Assembly: GCA_013398055.1 (NCBI GenBank)
Contig: VZRS01004544.1
Coordinates: 62,001-126,000, forward strand
Direction: 5' to 3'
Origin: Ifrita kowaldi
Taxonomy: Eukaryota; Chordata; Aves; Passeriformes; Cinclosomatidae
DNA length: 64,000 bases
Of the stretch, positions 1 to 13,029 are shown piece by piece. Both the position numbers and the translations under genes were made by a program. Position 1 is the first letter of the stretch. Every line of letters starts with the position of its first letter. Under the pieces are notes generated by a model. The model saw only the letters and a program-made list of their open reading frames with translations, had not been told where the DNA came from and searched no databases.

Positions 1-2679
1 AGCAGCCTAAGCCACGTGCCTACGCTCAGACATACTCACAATCTCAGGGCTTCCAAGGGCCCTTCAGCTGTTTAACTACAGCAGGTACATATGTATTTTG
101 CTCACCTGAGGACTGCTGTTCCCTCAAACCCACATTTCACCATAAATTCATACAATGTCCGACTGAGACCATGAAAACTCTCACAAGGGCCAGTAAAAAA
201 TGGCAAACAAAAAATATCAGCCTAGTTTCCCTTCCCTGCAAAGTTCTTCAGTGCAAGGACTGCCTTTGAATTGTGTGTGCATAATACCCTGAGTCAGGCC
301 TCTACATGATGCTACAATAGAAATTATTTTAAAATCTGCGTGAAGCTAATTAGTACAGTGCTGTTATTCCCAGCAACTAGAGCTAATGTTGTGTGATGCA
401 AGAACACCCCAACTTCTCATTTCTTTCATATGTGGGGTTTACCCACTCTCCTCCTACCTGCCCATCCCCTGTCACTTACACCAGATTTAGTTCTGGAAAG
501 TAGTGCTCTCCATACACAGATTATATGCTAGAACTGACCTAGAGAAATTTGATTTTCCAGTTAACCCTACACCACTGTAAGAAGCTTTCTCTATCGTTTT
601 CTGAAGTAAAATTAAGCTCCTTGGTACTACTGTGCTTCACATGGCCTTAGATTAATGTCTTTTCTACTTTTTCACTGATGAAGGAGTTGTCAAATAAACG
701 TGCCCTTTAGCTAGCTGTCAGGGAAAAATCAAGCCTCCTGTGGCATTCAGGAAAAATAGCACACAGCAGAAAGCAGGATTTTGTATCCCAGAGTGGATAA
801 ATCTGTATTAGCTGAAAGCTGACTTCCACTTGAAACAAAAAAAGCAGTTCCCCACTGAAAACCTCAAATCTTTCACAAACACATTGTTATTCACAGAAGG
901 TCCCCCTATCCAGCAGTACAAGCCTTCACTTTTCTGTTCCCTCCAGATGCTTTACAATTCCTGTACCCCCTGCAAGACACAGCCCAGCCTCCAACAAAAA
1001 GCAGGAGATATTTTCATCCTGAGTAGTACCACTGAGGAACGATGGGCTCCATGTCCCCTTCACCACTGAGCAGGAAGCAGAAATGGCAGAGTGGCCAGTG
1101 TGGGCTCCTCAGCAGCTGAGGTTCCTCATCAGCTACAACGAGCCCCAGGTGCACACCCAGATACCCAGGAGGCACAAGCCACCAGTGATGACACTGGACT
1201 GAGTTGTTCTGAATTTATATTTCATACCAAAGAGAAGCAGCATAATTCATCTTTTGCTGCTCAGTGAAGTTGAGGAGAAACCACAGTGCAGAGCCTGATC
1301 AATTTTGGGAAAGGGAGTTAACAGCACAGGGGAGCATTCCCCCATGGGCACCCTGTTCCTTAAGGATTGAGGCCCGGGCTCCAACCACTACCCAGCCGTT
1401 TCTTTGTAAAATTTTCATATCCTGACCTATCTATGTAACACTGCAATCTTCTCCCTCATTTTCCTTTGAAGATGAGAAGAGCAGGAGAGCCAGGGAATTT
1501 GCTCTTGCAAATGCAGCCTGGTCCAGCTACACTAGAGATGCCTAATGCTGCAGAAACAGACTGTTCACCCAGCAAAGTAGAACTGCACAAGGAATGGGCA
1601 AATGACTTACAAACCCCTGTGGGCTGCCATCAGGAAGTACACAGTCAGACATTTCAGACTGGTTATCATAATCAATAAAATTAGCTATTGTTTACAACTG
1701 TGTCAACTGAAAACAACTTTGCTAATATCCAACTTGCATAGTCTAGTCCTAATTAAAAAGCAATCCAGGTAACTGCAAATGAAGGAGCAACATTTTTTGT
1801 GGTGTGAATTCCCTAGTGAACATAAAAATTAACAGATGTTTTCACAGTACTAGTTATTTATCTGTAGCACTACTTCATTGCTGGGGGACATTCAGTAACA
1901 ATCTGGGCTTTTACCAGATGTCTGCAAAGTAGTAGCTACTCCTTGATCCACATGACTTCTTTAATGCCTGAGGATATGTTCAACATACACTTGGTAAGAG
2001 GCATTTGTATTGGTTCTATGGTTTATGCTGATCATCATCATGCTTGTTGTCATAAATAATAGGATACTCCAAAAGAGATATGATTCTGGGTAACAGGACC
2101 AAGCAACTGGAAAAAATTCTCCCTAGAATAGGTTTTCAGATTTAAACAGAGATATTGGTTAGACTGTATGTATTTGCAAACCTATTTCTTTAGGCAAAGA
2201 TTAGAGAGGCAAGGAGAATCACAAAGTCACTTTTAACTGTGAATAAGCACTTAAAAAGCACATGAAATTGTATCTTTTTCTGTGCCTCATGCATTTCTGC
2301 TTTGCCCTAGAACAAGCTCAACAAGACTGAAATCTGGATAAATTATTCTAGAACTTAGAAGATGTTTCCAGTGAAGTTGTTCTCATGTGCACTTGCACAT
2401 TTGAGCGGGACGGAGGGCAAGAGATGGACTGAAAGAACTCTGCCATTAACTTTATATCTTGAGCTCTGAAAAAAATATATTCTGAACAGATAGCACAAAT
2501 GTGACACTAAAGGCTTCTCCTCTGAGCTCTGCTCATTTCTGATGCAAAAAAAACCTTGAGAGCTTCAGTTGAAAGCATTGCTATGATAAAACATGAGGGA
2601 AAAATGCAAATGGATTGAAATCTTCCAGGTTAAGTATTGTCTGAGACAGAGACCAGTCAAGGTGGTTTTCACTAATTTG
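1..2679. other. Unique non-coding DNA
   Basis: No recognisable gene, RNA gene or interspersed repeat was found here. The open frames at 830-1069 and 1466-1678 (79 and 70 codons, plus strand) have no splice context, no family resemblance and ordinary low-complexity composition, so I treat them as chance. Confidence 0.6.
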
Positions 2680-2775
2680 AAAAAAAAAGCAACAAAAAAA
2701 CAAAAACAAACCACAAAAATAAAAACAACAAAAAGAAAAAAACAAAAAACCAAACAAACAAAAAAAAAAGAGAGA
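2680..2775. repeat. A-rich low-complexity tract (CAAAA-like)
   Basis: About 95 bases made almost only of A, with scattered C, G and T, reading as runs of A separated by single C (CAAAA, CAAAC). It produces artificial Lys/Gln/Thr-rich frames on the plus strand and Phe-rich 'membrane-like' frames on the minus strand, which should not be taken as proteins. No LINE or processed gene copy is visible just upstream, so this looks like a simple repeat and not a retroposon tail. Confidence 0.85.
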
Positions 2776-3164
2776 TGCAGCTTTTGAATAACACTGGAAA
2801 AGTCTGGCCACTTCTTTTCAGACTCAGAAACTGAAATCAACATCTGATGACAGCTGTGGAACTCTGCCTAAGCCAGCATCTGGCCATGGGGTTCGGGTAG
2901 TGTGCCCAAGCCAGCAGCCCTCGGGCACCAGGAGCTGGGGCATGGGCAGCAAAGCACTCAAAGCGGGGTTCAAAGGTGATAAAGCATATATGGATTCATC
3001 AAAAGCTTCATTTCACTGAACACCCTGGAAGGCACTTGCCAGTTGTTTCTTACCTCTCCCAGAGAAAGGAGAGGGTAAAAGATCATCATGAAACCCAGAG
3101 GAAAGAACCAAAATAGCTGGTTGGGCTGGTAACTCATCCATCAGCCTTTATTTTTATTTTCCAG

Positions 3165-3189
3165 ACGGGCAAGGAGGCCAGGGACAGAG
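3165..3189 (+). other. Candidate 25-base micro-exon
   Basis: A T-rich tract ending in CAG at 3164 is followed by 25 GC-rich bases and then a perfect GTGAGT donor at 3190-3195. TGCATG, the binding word of Rbfox splicing factors, lies at 3224-3229, the position from which these factors usually promote inclusion of small exons. All three frames are open across the 25 bases (for example TGKEARDR in the first), but 25 is not a multiple of three, so inclusion would shift the frame unless it is in a UTR or a non-coding RNA. I cannot assign it to a gene. It may be chance. Confidence 0.2.
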
Positions 3190-6100
3190 GTGAGTATATT
3201 GAGAGGCCGTCCCTTTGTGCAGCTGCATGTTTGGATTGATGGGACAGGCCTCAAAATGACAGATGGATGCCTGCAGCTGTTTGATATATTCACTGAATGA
3301 ATAATAAATAAAAAGGCAATGCAGTGGCATTTAAAGGGCCTCGGACTCTACCACCTCCCAGACAAGCAGGCTACCCATCTTCAGATGTTGCTCAACAGAA
3401 AGCTTTACAATTCTCAAGGCCTTGTTTTACTGTTGGGAGTGGGCAGAAATCGATGAAGCAGAATTTTAGTGTCTGCTGCTGAGAAAAAGTTCTTTTTCCG
3501 CAGGTTTATCCTCACCAGAGCTCTCGTGGGCTTTACAAGCCTACCAGGAATTGGTACTGCTCTGGCTGTAATTAACCCACAATATGTGTAAATGTCTCAG
3601 ACCTGTGCAATAACAAAAAGCAGCAAAGTCACAGCAGCTCTACCAAAAGCCTATTCCACTGCAACCAGGGAAAGAATTTGAATTAGATTCTTAATACATA
3701 CAGGTATTCTTCCACATGGTGTGGGAAGATGAAGCAACAACCATAAATACAGGCATTAAATGGGCTCCTTCCTGTTACTAGAGGGACAAACTTATATCAG
3801 CAAGTTGGATCTATTTAATATACATCATACTGACTGTAATAGAGCCTGGTAAATCCTAGCCAAATATAAGCTCATTGTTCTCCTCCACTTTCCATTCCCT
3901 TAATATCAGAGCAAATATCCTCCCAAAGAAGCTGCACCTGCTACTGCTGAGGTGGTTCATAAAAACTCATAGCAGCCTCCAACTGTAAACACAAATATGG
4001 CACTTAGTTTTGCTACTGATTTACTCCACTGCCCTACCCAAGACATTTGCTGTGATGACAAGACAAATGCTACTGTCTGATAGCAAAGTCATGGCACACA
4101 ACAAAATACAGATGTGACTTGACAATTTAATAAAAAAGAATTTTAAAAAACCCAACAAAACAACAAACCATATTGATACTTGATTTCTTTTTAAGCTGTT
4201 TAAATGCAATGTTATTAATGAGACCTTATTTAATCTGCATCATTTTGATCACTAAATTGCTGCTAGCTAAGTTTGAGGTAACAGCTGTGATACATCACCA
4301 TGTTCATGTTGTTTCAGTAAAATGCAGTTTCAGTTAAATTCTACTTTTATTAGAATTGTATAGTACCTTGTAAACCAAACTAATGTAGAGTCAGAACATA
4401 GTCATTTGCCTTTGCAGGTGTTGGACACTGCCTGGTCCCTACCTGCTCTTCATTCTGTGACAGAGGAGGGGACATAGCAGCTTCTCCTTTGACTTGTACT
4501 ACTCTCCCTTCCCTGTGCTTTGCACATCAGGAGAAAGCTGCTCTTAAGCAGGTCCCCCTGCTCTCTCTGGGGAAGGCCAGCACTGAGCACTGCCACAAGA
4601 GACAGCAAGACTCACAGGTGACACCTCTCCACACAGCCAGCCGCTATCTGTACCTCAGGGATGTGGTGGCATTCATGAAGGAATCACAGGATCTCTATCA
4701 CAGGAAACTGGCAGCCAAAGAGGTGATTTACAGAAGCCAAATCTGATTTTATTTCAGAAAAGCCAATGAAACAACTATTTTTGCTTTCCAAAGAAAGAAT
4801 GGGTACAGCAGTCTACTCTGACTACACTGTCACAGTGAATAGATGGTATATTTGCAATAAGGGGAAACATGTCATGTTTCCTTTACCAAAGCTGCTCCCA
4901 ACAGGCATTTCCACCAACAAACAAAAACATCTCTCTTCAAGAGTTTAAATATCCCCTTATTTTCTGCCAGAAATAGCTCACTTGCTTACCTGAAAAGTAA
5001 AAGGTTATTTAGGCTACAGAGCCTTGTACCTCTCATAGGCTTCCTCCCAAACACAAAGTAAACACAAGTCCATCCAGTTCATGGTCTCTGGACAGGCAGC
5101 TGGAGCCAAAAGCAGATCTCTGTGTAGGTATCACTCACTGCACAGAACCACATACCTCAGCCTACCCTGCCAGCACCACTTTTCACAAAATGTTTGAGAC
5201 ATGAAGTTCTTAGCGTGCAATTTGCAGTACACTCATGTCCCCAGAAACTTCCATCCTGGAGGCCAAGAGTTCCATAAGGTGTAAGGTAAGGTGTTACAAA
5301 CCTTTTTTGAAAGAACCATCCTCTTCAACCTATAACCCCACATGACCTAATTTTTCTGCAGGGAGAGACGGGCTTGCCCATGGATTTGTCTCCTCAAGAG
5401 ATGCCATATACAAATCATTTTGTTTTTTGCATAAGTGTATCCGCAAATCCATTTCTTCTTTCTTGAGAAAGTCCCAAAAAGCCAGACTAGCACTAGGAAC
5501 TGGGAAGGCAGCTAGCTGGAAAGGACCTTAGTACAGCAGAACCCTCTCTGTTCTTCCTTAGCCTTCCAGAAACTGTAATCCTAAAGTCTTGGCTCAGCAT
5601 CTCCTCAAACCCTTCCATCAGTCCCCTTTATATAAACAAATAAAACTGCCTGTCTTGGCAGTATTTAGCAACATTTTTCCTAGATATTTCATACTGAGTG
5701 AGATGAAACTTTACAACTGTTTAGATAACAAAGAGTGCCCTGGCACTGACTTAATGCCTTATTGGGCCCTCTGCCACAAGTTCCTGTGGTCACAAATAGG
5801 ATAAAGGGCTTCTGCCATAGCTTCCAGCACAAAAACCCTGAAAAAACACCATTAAAAATGAAAAAGGAAATCAACCTCTCTACAGAAATTCTTAGGAAAG
5901 TTCCAGCAATGAAGGAGACCTCCAGGTGCCCCTCTTTGTCTTCTCTCCTAAGAAAATGTCCTTATGCATCACCTTTATGCCTAACCAATTCTCTATTTAA
6001 CAGAAATAAATTCAGTAACTCTTACAGTTAAAATTTGGGGGTTTTAGTTTTTTTAATCCAGGGTAACAGATCAGATGAAAGTGATGAATGTGCAGAAATC

Positions 6101-6600
6101 CCAAAGACTCAGAAGGCACACTTATCCCAGTCCTGGTGAAGGGCAGGCAGGAAGTCTCTGCAGGGCAGGGGACTGTGAAGCAGTGGGATAAAGCCAGCAG
6201 CCATCCCAGCTCTGACACAGCTCCAGAGTGACAGCCCTGACCTGTCTGGTCCTGGGACTGAGCTCCCTGTGCTGGCCACACACATAGCTGGGTTCTGCCA
6301 GCTGCTCCAAATTCATAGTCACAGGTGATATAAACAATCATATTTGTATACAGACATACCTAAAACTGCACTGTACATATGATGCACGTTTTGCTAATTC
6401 AACAACTGTGTCACAAACTTTCTGTGGTTTCTGTAGTTTGCTTCCTTTAGCACAAAACCTGCCCCTAAGGAACTAAAGCCCCTTTAACCAAAAATGTACA
6501 GCAGCATCTTAGGAAGCATTACGAAAAAATTGACAGAAACGTTGACACAAAACCAAAACTCTGCTTTGGTAGAGTGCTGTTTGTTTCACTGCTAAATTAA
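3190..6600. other. Unique non-coding DNA
   Basis: No repeat family or gene recognised. The frames at 4489-4746, 5589-5804 and 5762-6031 are short, overlapping and without family resemblance. A GC-richer patch lies at about 6090-6340 and yields two overlapping minus-strand frames that look like chance. Confidence 0.55.
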
Positions 6601-6624
6601 TAATCATCTCCTACCTTGTTTCAG

Positions 6625-6905
6625 GGGTACAACATCACAAGAGCCCCGCTGGCTTTTCATTACTGGGAGGATACAATAGAGATCATGGACAGCCCAATAC
6701 ACACTGGGACTCTCCCATCCAAGCCCTATCTCCAGGACTGATGGCAGCAAACCTCTACTGGGAATATGGACTGGTGACAAAAAATCTCAGTAGAGGGCCC
6801 TTAAATCAAGTCACTTTGCACCATGGACTGAGACACATCCCAAAGCTGGTTGACCTTCAGGGCATAGCACAAAGCTCGTCCATCTGCTCAGGCTGCTGAA
6901 GGAAG
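6625..6905 (+). other. Candidate exon bounded by splice consensus
   Basis: A pyrimidine-rich acceptor (CTACCTTGTTTCAG, ending at 6624) and a donor AAG|GTGAGA at 6905/6906 enclose 281 bases that are GC-richer than their surroundings. One frame, beginning at 6627, stays open for about 89 codons until a TGA at 6895-6897, which lies 8 bases before the donor. A stop this close to the donor would suit a non-coding transcript or an untranslated 3' end. The predicted peptide matches nothing I know. The open frame reaches back to about 6573, so it does not by itself prove an exon. Confidence 0.15.
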
Positions 6906-7967
6906 GTGAGATGTCTGTATCTGTTTAGAGCAGAATGTCAGCTTGGCAGTGCTTAAGTTACTCTTAAAAGCACTGAATTGTAGTGCTTTTTGTAGTAATT
7001 TTTGTATCTAACAGTTGTTCCCAAAATATTGAAAAAAGACAGCCACCTCGAATCCTTTAATACAAACCTGGAATCTAGAAATTTGAGCCTATAGACAACA
7101 AATTCAATTTTATGTGTAGTATGAAACAAAGTTCTTATTCCTGCTTATTTCAGTGATGTACTTATTTTTGTGGATCTAAATTCCTGAAAAGTTTCACAAA
7201 TCCAGTCCTTTCACTCAAATATTATAGTTGAAGGTCATTGATTCAAATATCAGATACAGAAGCAGAATTTTTACATCGTCACTGAAGTTTCCTGAAGCAT
7301 ACCAGTTGTAATTTAAATATTGAAAAAAACCTCCTGTAATTTATACTTTTAAATACTCTACAATGTAATTTTTGAAATACAGAATAGAGCCATCTGGCAT
7401 TTCAGGTGGCCCCAGGATTTCAATGGATTGTACTGAATGGCTGCTGCTGTGTTTTCCACAGAAAAGTAATGTTTGTGTTATTTCATCTCCAGACATTTAG
7501 CCTTTATCTCTTTGGAAGGCAGTCATCATTACTTACTGTATTATCCATGCCAGAAAGTTTTATTACTTTACAAATAAGATTCTCAGTACTGTTGCTAAAA
7601 GTCACCAAACACACTTCACCGTGCTGTTCCTGCAAAGCAGCCAGGATTAACAGCGTTTTCACACTGAGACCCATTGCCCAAACACCTCTTTGGCCACAGA
7701 AAAAACAAGACTCAGAACTCCTACCTCAGTCTGCTAAGGCCTTCAGGGAACAATTACAGTCTTTCAGCAACAAAGTAAATTTAGCATTGCTGGGTTTTAA
7801 TTTTGCTGGGTTTAACTCTTGGCTACAGTCAGAGCTCAGCAGGTCACAGCAACCAAAACACTGCATTTCATTTCACTCTTCTTAAAAGAGCAGCAATATC
7901 TTTTTATGTTGCAGACTTTCTACACTGAGATCATTAGTTTTCTAACTTGCTCTAATTACAATTGTCA
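6906..7967. other. Unique non-coding DNA
   Basis: AT-rich DNA with no repeat recognised. A 159-codon plus-strand frame at 7406-7885 has no recognisable domain, signal peptide or splice support; it is in the length range that chance produces in a window of this size. Confidence 0.55.
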
Positions 7968-8213
7968 AGATTCAGAGGAGGTTTAGGTTGGATATTAGGA
8001 AAAGATTCTTCCCCTAGAGGGTGGTCAGGAACTGGAGCAAGCTGCCCAGGGCAGTGGTTGCAGGACCAGCCTGACAGAGTTCAAGGAGCGTTGGGACAAT
8101 GCCCTCAGACACATGGTGGGATTCTTGGGGTATCGTGTGCAGGGCCAGGAGCTGGGCTTCAATGACCCTTGTGCATCTCTTCCAATTCAGAATACTCCAT
8201 GATCTTATGGTTA
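7968..8213 (+). mobile_element. CR1 LINE, 3' fragment
   Basis: The end of a chicken-repeat-1 retrotransposon. Seen: the hallmark run near 7981-8000 (GGTTGGATATTAGGAAAAGA), then GAACTGGAGCAAGCTGCCCAGG-like sequence, and a terminal 'CCATGATCTTATGG' near 8197-8210. This is the usual stretch coding the last residues of ORF2 plus the 3' UTR; the copy is 5' truncated as most CR1 copies are. The frame is broken by substitutions and small indels, so it is an old dead copy. Frames called on both strands over this interval are derived from the element. Confidence 0.85.
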
Positions 8214-8336
8214 TAAAAGTCCCACGATACCAAAATTCAGTACTGAAGTAATTCAAACTCCTATTCAAATTGAAAAGATGAAAAGTCATTCTGGGACAAA
8301 AATGTTGTCATAATACAGAAATACATAATAGTTGTA

Positions 8337-8440
8337 CTTTTGTTTGTGGGTTTTTGGCTTCGGGGTATTTTTGTGGCGCTTTTGTTTTGCTTTTGGGGCT
8401 TTTTTTAGGGTTTTGTTGTTGTTTGGTTTGGGTTTCTTTT
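8337..8440. repeat. T/G-rich low-complexity tract
   Basis: About 100 bases of T runs broken by G and GG (TTTTG, TTTGG units), starting about 125 bases after the CR1 3' end. Read on the minus strand it is an A/C-rich tract like the one at 2680-2775. Similar T/G tracts occur at 56112-56179. Confidence 0.75.
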
Positions 8441-8441
8441 A

Positions 8442-11224
8442 AAGCATAGTAATATAATGTAAAAATGAAGCATTTATAATTTTCATATCAGAACTAGTTA
8501 CTGTGGCATAGCTCCATAGAATGCATGATTAAGTGGAGAAACAGTCATAAAAATGTCCAACCATGTCTGTGCACAAGAGTGAGTTAAGTGAGTACCAGTT
8601 GCATTCAGATGTACCAACACTCAGATGCTGCTTTAGCTGAAGCTGCTCTTCAGGAAATGTAGTCGGGTGGTTTGTTTTGAAGCCATTCCATAGTAGAGTT
8701 GAAAAGAGAGCAGTTTCAGATCAAAACCAACCCAAAATTAAAAATTTAAAATCTTGTCAGAAAATCTGCAGCATTTTGCACAATTTAAGCTTTTGATGGA
8801 AGAAAAATTGCTTATTATTGCAGAAATTATATTTTTAGTAGAAGTAGCATTTTTTTTCAGCAAAGTTTCTTCTAGGAAGGGTCCCGGCCATTGCTGCCTT
8901 CCTGACATCCAGTCGATGATGCTTCTGCAACTGCAATAAGTATTAAAACTGTGACTCCCAGGGAGTAGCAAAGGTACTGCATCTTCTTGGTCTCATTGCA
9001 AAATCAAAATAAAGACTAAGAAGAGGTGATTTTAAATTCCTAGGCACTTTAAAGGTCACGGAAAGTATTATACTAATACAAGATTAGCTAATTATATTAT
9101 TTATGGAAAGCATTTGTTCTGGGAACAGAGATTAGACAGAACTACAATCGGACGTGTCTGTGACAAATCTAGAAATTAAACAAAGCTCCCCGAAAGTCAA
9201 AGCCAAGGGATTTTTTGTACCATAAAACCACTCTGTACATGCTGTCCTGGCAGGAAAACCTCCTTTCCACTATTTATTACTCTGTGAACTGCTACTGGTA
9301 ATGCCAATAGCACTCATCATTGTGCCCACAGCTGAGCAGATAGTGGATGCTGAGATTTCAGCTGAGTCGCTGTCCAGTCGCTGTCAGCAACCGAGAAAGT
9401 TTATCAGCTCTTGAGACTCTGCCCCAGAGAGCTCTCAGTTCAGCCTGACACTGCCCGGAGGGGAGAACAATTGCCAGCCCTCTGCCTCGGATCTCATTCT
9501 GCAAGAGGAGGAAGACCAGAACAGATATCCCTCCCCTCCACATGCAGCAAGGCTTTAACCAAACTTTAGTTCTCACGGTAAAGTTTAAGTTTAAAAATGA
9601 CCCTGGCAAAAGCTGGTCACCTTAAACTATTCCTAAATTTTCCTACTGGGAAAAAACAGTATTTTCAATGAGTTAATCAGTGTGTAACCTTCACCATGTC
9701 CTGCTCCCTCTGGGCCACTCTGGTGGTCCATTACCCAGAGGAGAAGCTTTTTTTGGCTGGGAGACAGAAGGATGCTGACCTATGGGTAAAAGATGGTGCT
9801 GGGACTAAGCAGCGCTTACCTGGACTTGAGTGCAGAGCCAGGCACAAAGAATCCAGGATTCCAATACCCCTGTTTCTCCCCAAGCTCCATTTCAACACAC
9901 ATAATTGTATAGCACAAAATCTGGCATTTGGGGCCTGCTTGTAACACACTTTCTTTTCATCAAGAGGACCTGTGTCACCTGCCTCCTCCTCCCCTACAAC
10001 TCACACATTTTCTTTATTGTTTCCATTCTGACCCTGAACAGTCGAAGTCTGAGCATGTTGCTTAGCAATACAGAACTGGAATAAGCTATGCTTAAAGTCT
10101 TCTTCCTCTGCTAGATGGCCTTTAGTGGCCATTACTAGAGGAAAAATTTACTTTTTCATTATCTTCTTATTGTTTCCAGGGCAGTTTCTCCCCCGTTCCT
10201 ATTGCATTTGCTTTGGATTCCCCCTCCTCCCAATGTTCTCACATTAATTTTTTCTTAGACACAGCAGCTATTCTCACCTCTCTCATATATCTAATACATT
10301 TCTCAGCTGTAGGCTCTTTGGTGGGAATTTTCCACCTCCTTCTTAGATAACTGATTACATTACAGATTTAAGCAAACAAATCTGGAATGTTACAGGACAA
10401 CACCTGCAGGAAAAATAACCTCTGAGTAAGTAAAATACTTCGTTTCTCTCTTTTAGCCGATGTTTGGTTGACTTTGTGGTGAAAAACTGCCAAGCAAAAC
10501 GAAAAACAAAAGGTGTCTGAATCCCATTTTTGCAGTTCAGAATCCAAAAGAGCTTTCTTTCTGAGCAAGATCCCTGCCTGTTAATTTCAAAGACATACAA
10601 AAATGAAAGCTGTATTGTATTCTCTCTCCATTTTGGTGCCTGATATACAAATAAAGTTCACAACAAAATTAAGAGTAAACATAGAAGTCCCTTAGACTAA
10701 TCTTTCCCATGCAGCATTTGCTTCCTGAGAGACTCTCTGAGGAAGGGGGGGTCAATCTTTCAGGCTCATTTCTTGAGGAAAGCTGTGTCGTATCATATGT
10801 CTGTTGACATCTTGTCTTGTTCTCTCTAAGAGAGGCTAAAGGAGCTTGTATGACTGCTGTTGAGGTTTGGTACCAAGTGTAGGTACAGAAACAAATCCAT
10901 ACTTTAGCTGCTGGTAAATCACATAATGCATTCATGTACTAGTACTCACTCTATCATCATAAAACAGATCCAAGTGTTTTGTTTATGCATTCAGGCTGCA
11001 AGCCTTCCTTAACTTTCTGTTGTGGTGTTTATTAGATTTGCACTGCCAATAATCATGTTAGCACAAATGGTTAAGGGACAGTCTCCTCAAGAAAGATCAC
11101 TGCTCAGGAGGGAATTTATCCCTATCTAATTACAGTTCATGCTGCTGCTGGACATTCCACTTGCTGTCTGCCTGCTGCTGTCTCGTTTTAAAGAGCACTG
11201 ACTCTCCTCCAGACATAGGTTTGG
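8442..11224. other. Unique non-coding DNA
   Basis: No gene or repeat recognised. Short frames at 8738-8971, 9358-9609, 9696-9944 and 10355-10600 overlap one another on opposite strands and have no family resemblance. A homeodomain-like AT-rich stretch (AGCTAATTATATTATTTATGG) sits near 9087-9107. Confidence 0.55.
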
Positions 11225-11835
11225 CTATTTGGAAATCAAGGCCCCATTGCAAAGTGTGACAGCTCGTGGTCCGTGAAACGTGTGCTGCAGACCAACCCTG
11301 GAGACAGCAGGCTGTGAACACTCCAAATTCTCTTGGGGAAAGTTGGGAGCCATAAGTGTCCCCCAGGGGCTCTGTAACAGCCACCCTGTACCCTCCCTGT
11401 TGGAACAGGGTTCGTCCCAGCAGTACCTGTCACTGTCCTGGCTCTTTGTCCTGCAATGAGCTGCAACCTGCTGGAAAACACAGCCGGCACAGCGCCTCCT
11501 TCCAGACAGGACGATGCTGCACAGACACCAAGTGTGCAGCAGGGCTGGGCCAGGCACCCTTGCCATCCTGTGTGTGCACAGGCACAGTGTCCTCTGCACA
11601 GCCAGGGTGTCCATGGGTGGCTAAGGACAGCTGGTGAGCACAAGGAGCAGCCCTGCAATGCAGCACAGCTGCTCCAGCAGCACAGGGATGAATCTCAGAG
11701 GAACCAGCAAAGAAATGCAGCTTTCAGAGGCTTCAGCCCCCCAGTCCATCTGAAGAACAGAGTGTGCTGTAGCAATATCCTTCTGTGCAGGCTCCTGCAC
11801 CAGCTTTAATTGCAAGTGCTTTAAATTTCTAAATA
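11225..11835. other. GC-rich patch with overlapping spurious frames
   Basis: About 600 bases clearly richer in G and C than the surroundings, rich in CAGC/GCTG words. Up to 140-codon frames run on the minus strand (11236-11658, 11225-11614) and up to 117 on the plus strand (11456-11809), all mutually overlapping. Cysteine, serine and histidine-rich peptides with no domain point to chance open frames in stop-poor DNA. CpG is not dense enough to call a CpG island by eye. Confidence 0.5.
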
Positions 11836-12994
11836 GCCTGGAGACTTGACATCCCACTCTTTAACATTTTGGCAAAATCTCCCAGTCTTGGGCTACTTCC
11901 AAAACACTCCCATCTCTGGCAGAATCGGGTTCTTCGCCTGTCTCTAACCAAGATAATAATTATATGTGACTTTTTTTTTATACTGGAGGCATGACACATC
12001 TGAACATTTTGCTGGTTGCAATATATTTTCATAAATCCATCAATCATTCAAAGATTTTTGTCCAAGGAGTTTGCAGGAAATTAGAATGAGCATTAAAGAT
12101 CACACTATTCAACAGATATAATTTCAATATTAAAGTCTCATAAATCCTTGAATGAGTAGTGCTGCCTAGATTGAAATCAAAGCCCAGATAAAAAAAATGT
12201 ATTCACTTATTTATTTCAGAAGACAATGTGGAGAGCTGCCTCCTTCTGAAACCACTGGTTATCTGAGAACAAACCTGTCTGGGCTTCGAGATCCTGCATC
12301 ATGCAAAGCTATAGCACCTCGAAGTACTTGGGCTCAGCACACCTGAGCCATCTACCTAATGAAACAGAATCAATAGTTCAGGATCTCCTGGCTGCTCCGT
12401 CTGTAATCCCAGTTACACTGCCTGACTCCTGAGGGGCACTCTTATTAGGTGAGAGTCAGATCCGCAACTTTTCTTTTACTTATTTTAAAAACCTCTCCTT
12501 CTATTCTTATTTCTTCAGATGCCTTTTTTTTTCTTTTCTTTCCCTACAGCTCTTCCAATCATTGCTGTTGCAAATTTTATGCATGAAGTCTTCATTGATA
12601 ATTTTTCTCCCCCCATTAAATGAGCCCCAACTCAACATTAAAATTGCATGGTCAGTGTTTTTGAGCTGAAAAGATTGGTCAACAGGGGAGATGGCTATCC
12701 ATAATAAATGCTCTGGCACCAATGTCATTCATGCATTTGCTTAATCAAAGAAGACAACCTTCAACATGGAAGATGGGAAAGGATAAGATACAACAGAAAG
12801 GTGTTTTAATTAAGCTACAAAAAGCTTGCTGTCTGATCACTCTCTGAGACGCCAGTCAGATGCGGCTGAGGGACAGTACTGGTGGCTCTGTAATTCCAAC
12901 TGCAAGCACTGGGAATATCAGGAGCAGGTAACAGTTGCCCCAAGGCAAGTAATGCTACATCATGCCTCATTTTCAAAGGACTCTCTTTTTTCAG
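11836..12994. other. Unique non-coding DNA with a strong pyrimidine tract and acceptor-like site
   Basis: Mostly unremarkable AT-rich DNA. At about 12510-12549 a long pyrimidine tract ends in CCCTACAG, a textbook 3' splice-acceptor shape. The frame after it (from 12550) is open for about 39 codons before TGA and matches nothing I know. No matching donor is obvious. Confidence 0.45.
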
Positions 12995-13029
12995 CTACGG
13001 TGGAGTATCACCATAATTCAGTTTTAGGG
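12995..13029 (+). other. Candidate 35-base exon
   Basis: CTCTCTTTTTTCAG ends at 12994 and GTAAGTAC begins at 13030, both close to consensus, enclosing 35 bases. The stretch is open in the frame of a 72-codon ORF that covers 12826-13044. The length is not a multiple of three. No gene can be named and no conserved peptide is recognised. Confidence 0.15.

Noticed and set aside
2565..2843. Phe/Cys-rich minus-strand frames resembling a membrane protein
   Set aside because: They are the translation of the complement of an A-rich tract.
7406..7885. 159-codon plus-strand frame with a hydrophobic start
   Set aside because: Hydrophobic residues come from T-rich DNA; no conserved motif and no exon boundaries.
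11225..11835. CpG island or promoter in the GC-rich patch
   Set aside because: GC is raised but CpG is sparse by eye, and no exon or promoter element is evident.
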